A stretch of 64,000 nucleotides of DNA from Flavobacteriaceae bacterium PS02338. Its GTDB lineage: Bacteria > Bacteroidota > Bacteroidia > Sphingobacteriales > Sphingobacteriaceae. Under the pieces are notes generated by a model that worked only from the letters and a program-made list of their open reading frames with translations, did no database searches and was not told where the DNA came from. Location: contig JASCOD010000003.1 of assembly GCA_029959615.1 (NCBI GenBank), forward strand, positions 248,001-312,000. Direction: 5' to 3'. The translations under genes and the position numbers were made by a program. Below are positions 63,095-64,000 of this stretch, in pieces (positions within the stretch are counted from its first letter, which is position 1; each line of letters opens with the position of its first letter).

Positions 63095-63823
63095 TTAGTT
63101 TATAACTGTTGGAGTTATAGTTGGCGTTGTTGGCGCAGCATTAATTGTTATTGTTGTTGCTGTTGATTTAACTGGGGCGTTAGCTATTGAAATTAACCTG
63201 CCTGTAGGGATTGAATATTTGCCGGTTGCAACAAAATAGTGTGGGCCTACTGATGTTTCTGTTAGTAGGTAAGGGTTTACGCCCGTTGCGGATGCGGTTA
63301 TTGCGGTAATGTCTCCTGCTGATGAAGCGGTTTTATACCAGTTTGCAAGATCAAAAGTAATCTCTGAAGGCAGGGTAGGTGAGCCTGCAACAAGAGTAGC
63401 TGTTGCTTTTAACGTTGTTCTATTGGCAGCACTAACATTTGTACAATACGTTGTTGAGCTACCCGCATCTGCTGCAACTGTTACATTGAAGTCAGGAAGC
63501 ACAAAAATGTCAATATCAGTTGTTGCATCAACATCAGACCAACATCCACTAGCATTTTTCACCAGAACCCTTAGTTTGTATAATCCAGCAGTTGTGAAAG
63601 TTTGGGTCAAGGTAGAAGTTGTTTGTCCGGCTATAGTTTCATTTGTTGTGCCATCAGCTTTAGATACATAAATCCATTTGTATTCATCGAACGTGCCGCC
63701 AGCATTAATTGTTACTGTTTGGTTTTTATAGGCGTAATAATTAGCTGCAAACGTAAGTTGTGCAAAAAATAGAAACAACGCTACCAGCGCTATTTTTCTT
63801 AAGATTGTAATAGTTGTTTTCAT
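63095..63823 (-). CDS. Secreted Ig/PKD-like repeat protein
   Basis: A secreted protein with signal peptide ending at LTFAA and two beta-sandwich segments. The first, [21 protein letters not shown] to [19 protein letters not shown], is PKD/Ig-like. The second follows from [19 protein letters not shown]. The end, rich in Thr and Ile ([20 protein letters not shown]), has no CHU_C or T9SS tail. It may be a shorter adhesin component. It lies 10 bases upstream of the DUF11 protein gene in the same direction, so it belongs to that operon. Confidence 0.8.
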   Translation of the reverse strand: MKTTITILRKIALVALFLFFAQLTFAANYYAYKNQTVTINAGGTFDEYKWIYVSKADGTTNETIAGQTTSTLTQTFTTAGLYKLRVLVKNASGCWSDVDATTDIDIFVLPDFNVTVAADAGSSTTYCTNVSAANRTTLKATATLVAGSPTLPSEITFDLANWYKTASSAGDITAITASATGVNPYLLTETSVGPHYFVATGKYSIPTGRLISIANAPVKSTATTITINAAPTTPTITPTVIN

Positions 63824-63860
63824 TTTTTTAGGTTTAAAAATTAAAATTTAGTCTGCTTTT

Positions 63861-64000
63861 TTAATATGTATTAGAAGTTATTGGCGGGGTATGTGGTTTT
63901 TGAAGTATTATAATGGTAGCAACTCCACTTTGTAATTGAGAGCAATGTGTAGCGCTACTATCTTCCACACTTATTAAACTATATGTAAATGTTCCTGTTG
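63861..64000 (-). CDS. C-terminal end of a secreted Ig-like protein, partial
   Basis: The last 45 residues of a leftward gene running off the window. The visible GTFTYSLISVEDSSATHCSQ, then SGVATIIIL, is the last strand pair of an Ig/PKD-type repeat common in gliding adhesins. The TAA stop is at 63861-63863. No T9SS tail is present. It is the first gene seen of the cluster running to 61148. Confidence 0.65.
   Translation of the reverse strand, partial: TGTFTYSLISVEDSSATHCSQLQSGVATIIILQKPHTPPITSNTY

Noticed and set aside
63309..63671. A 120-codon plus-strand open frame inside the Ig-like protein gene
   Set aside because: It mirrors repeat-rich codons of the real minus-strand gene.

Overview
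The window reads as chromosome of a Bacteroidota bacterium, most like Pedobacter or another member of the Sphingobacteriaceae. The evidence is SusC/SusD pairs, type IX secretion (T9SS) cargo tails, a PorP/SprF protein, promoters of the TTTG-N18-TAnnTTTG kind, AT-rich spacers and weak Shine-Dalgarno sites. No rRNA, tRNA, CRISPR array, phage or insertion sequence was recognised.

Region 1 (1-30081) is a polysaccharide utilisation locus (PUL) facing right, with the start of a divergent GntR-type regulator at its left edge. In order it holds a GH3 glycosidase, SusC, SusD, a DUF5017 surface lipoprotein, two large uncharacterised toroid-type proteins, two SGNH esterases, a sodium/solute symporter, three beta-propeller-like secreted proteins (two with T9SS tails), a third toroid-type protein and a cytosolic FAD-dependent oxidoreductase. 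The same CCAAACC-repeat sequence lies upstream of the regulator and of four separate transcription starts. At three of these it sits just downstream of a recognisable promoter. This is the best evidence that the 30 kb is one regulon under the GntR protein. No endo-acting enzyme of a known family is present, so the target glycan is unknown. The esterases suggest it carries acyl groups.

Region 2 (30254-42658) is mixed. It has a third SGNH esterase, a tandem pair of PqiA-like membrane proteins, an AraC regulator, a FucI-type isomerase joined to a ribulokinase, a LacI regulator, a CE1-like esterase, a class I mannose-6-phosphate isomerase, and an M15-peptidase-like protein that has lost every catalytic residue.

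Region 3 (42828-53150) holds a NarL-type response regulator and, divergently, a small CPxxC-tailed protein, a seven-helix membrane protein and a HisKA_3 kinase. It is followed by a TonB receptor / DUF4876 lipoprotein / DUF6850 barrel / di-heme peroxidase cluster. A near-palindrome overlaps the receptor promoter.

Region 4 (53290-64000) is mostly housekeeping: aminopeptidase P, an aldehyde dehydrogenase, an alpha/beta hydrolase with a sterol-desaturase-like enzyme, UspA, a cytosolic NlpC/P60 peptidase and a YceH protein. It ends in a leftward T9SS/gliding-type cluster whose first gene runs off the window. Four copies of an approximately 84-bp hairpin repeat are scattered between genes.
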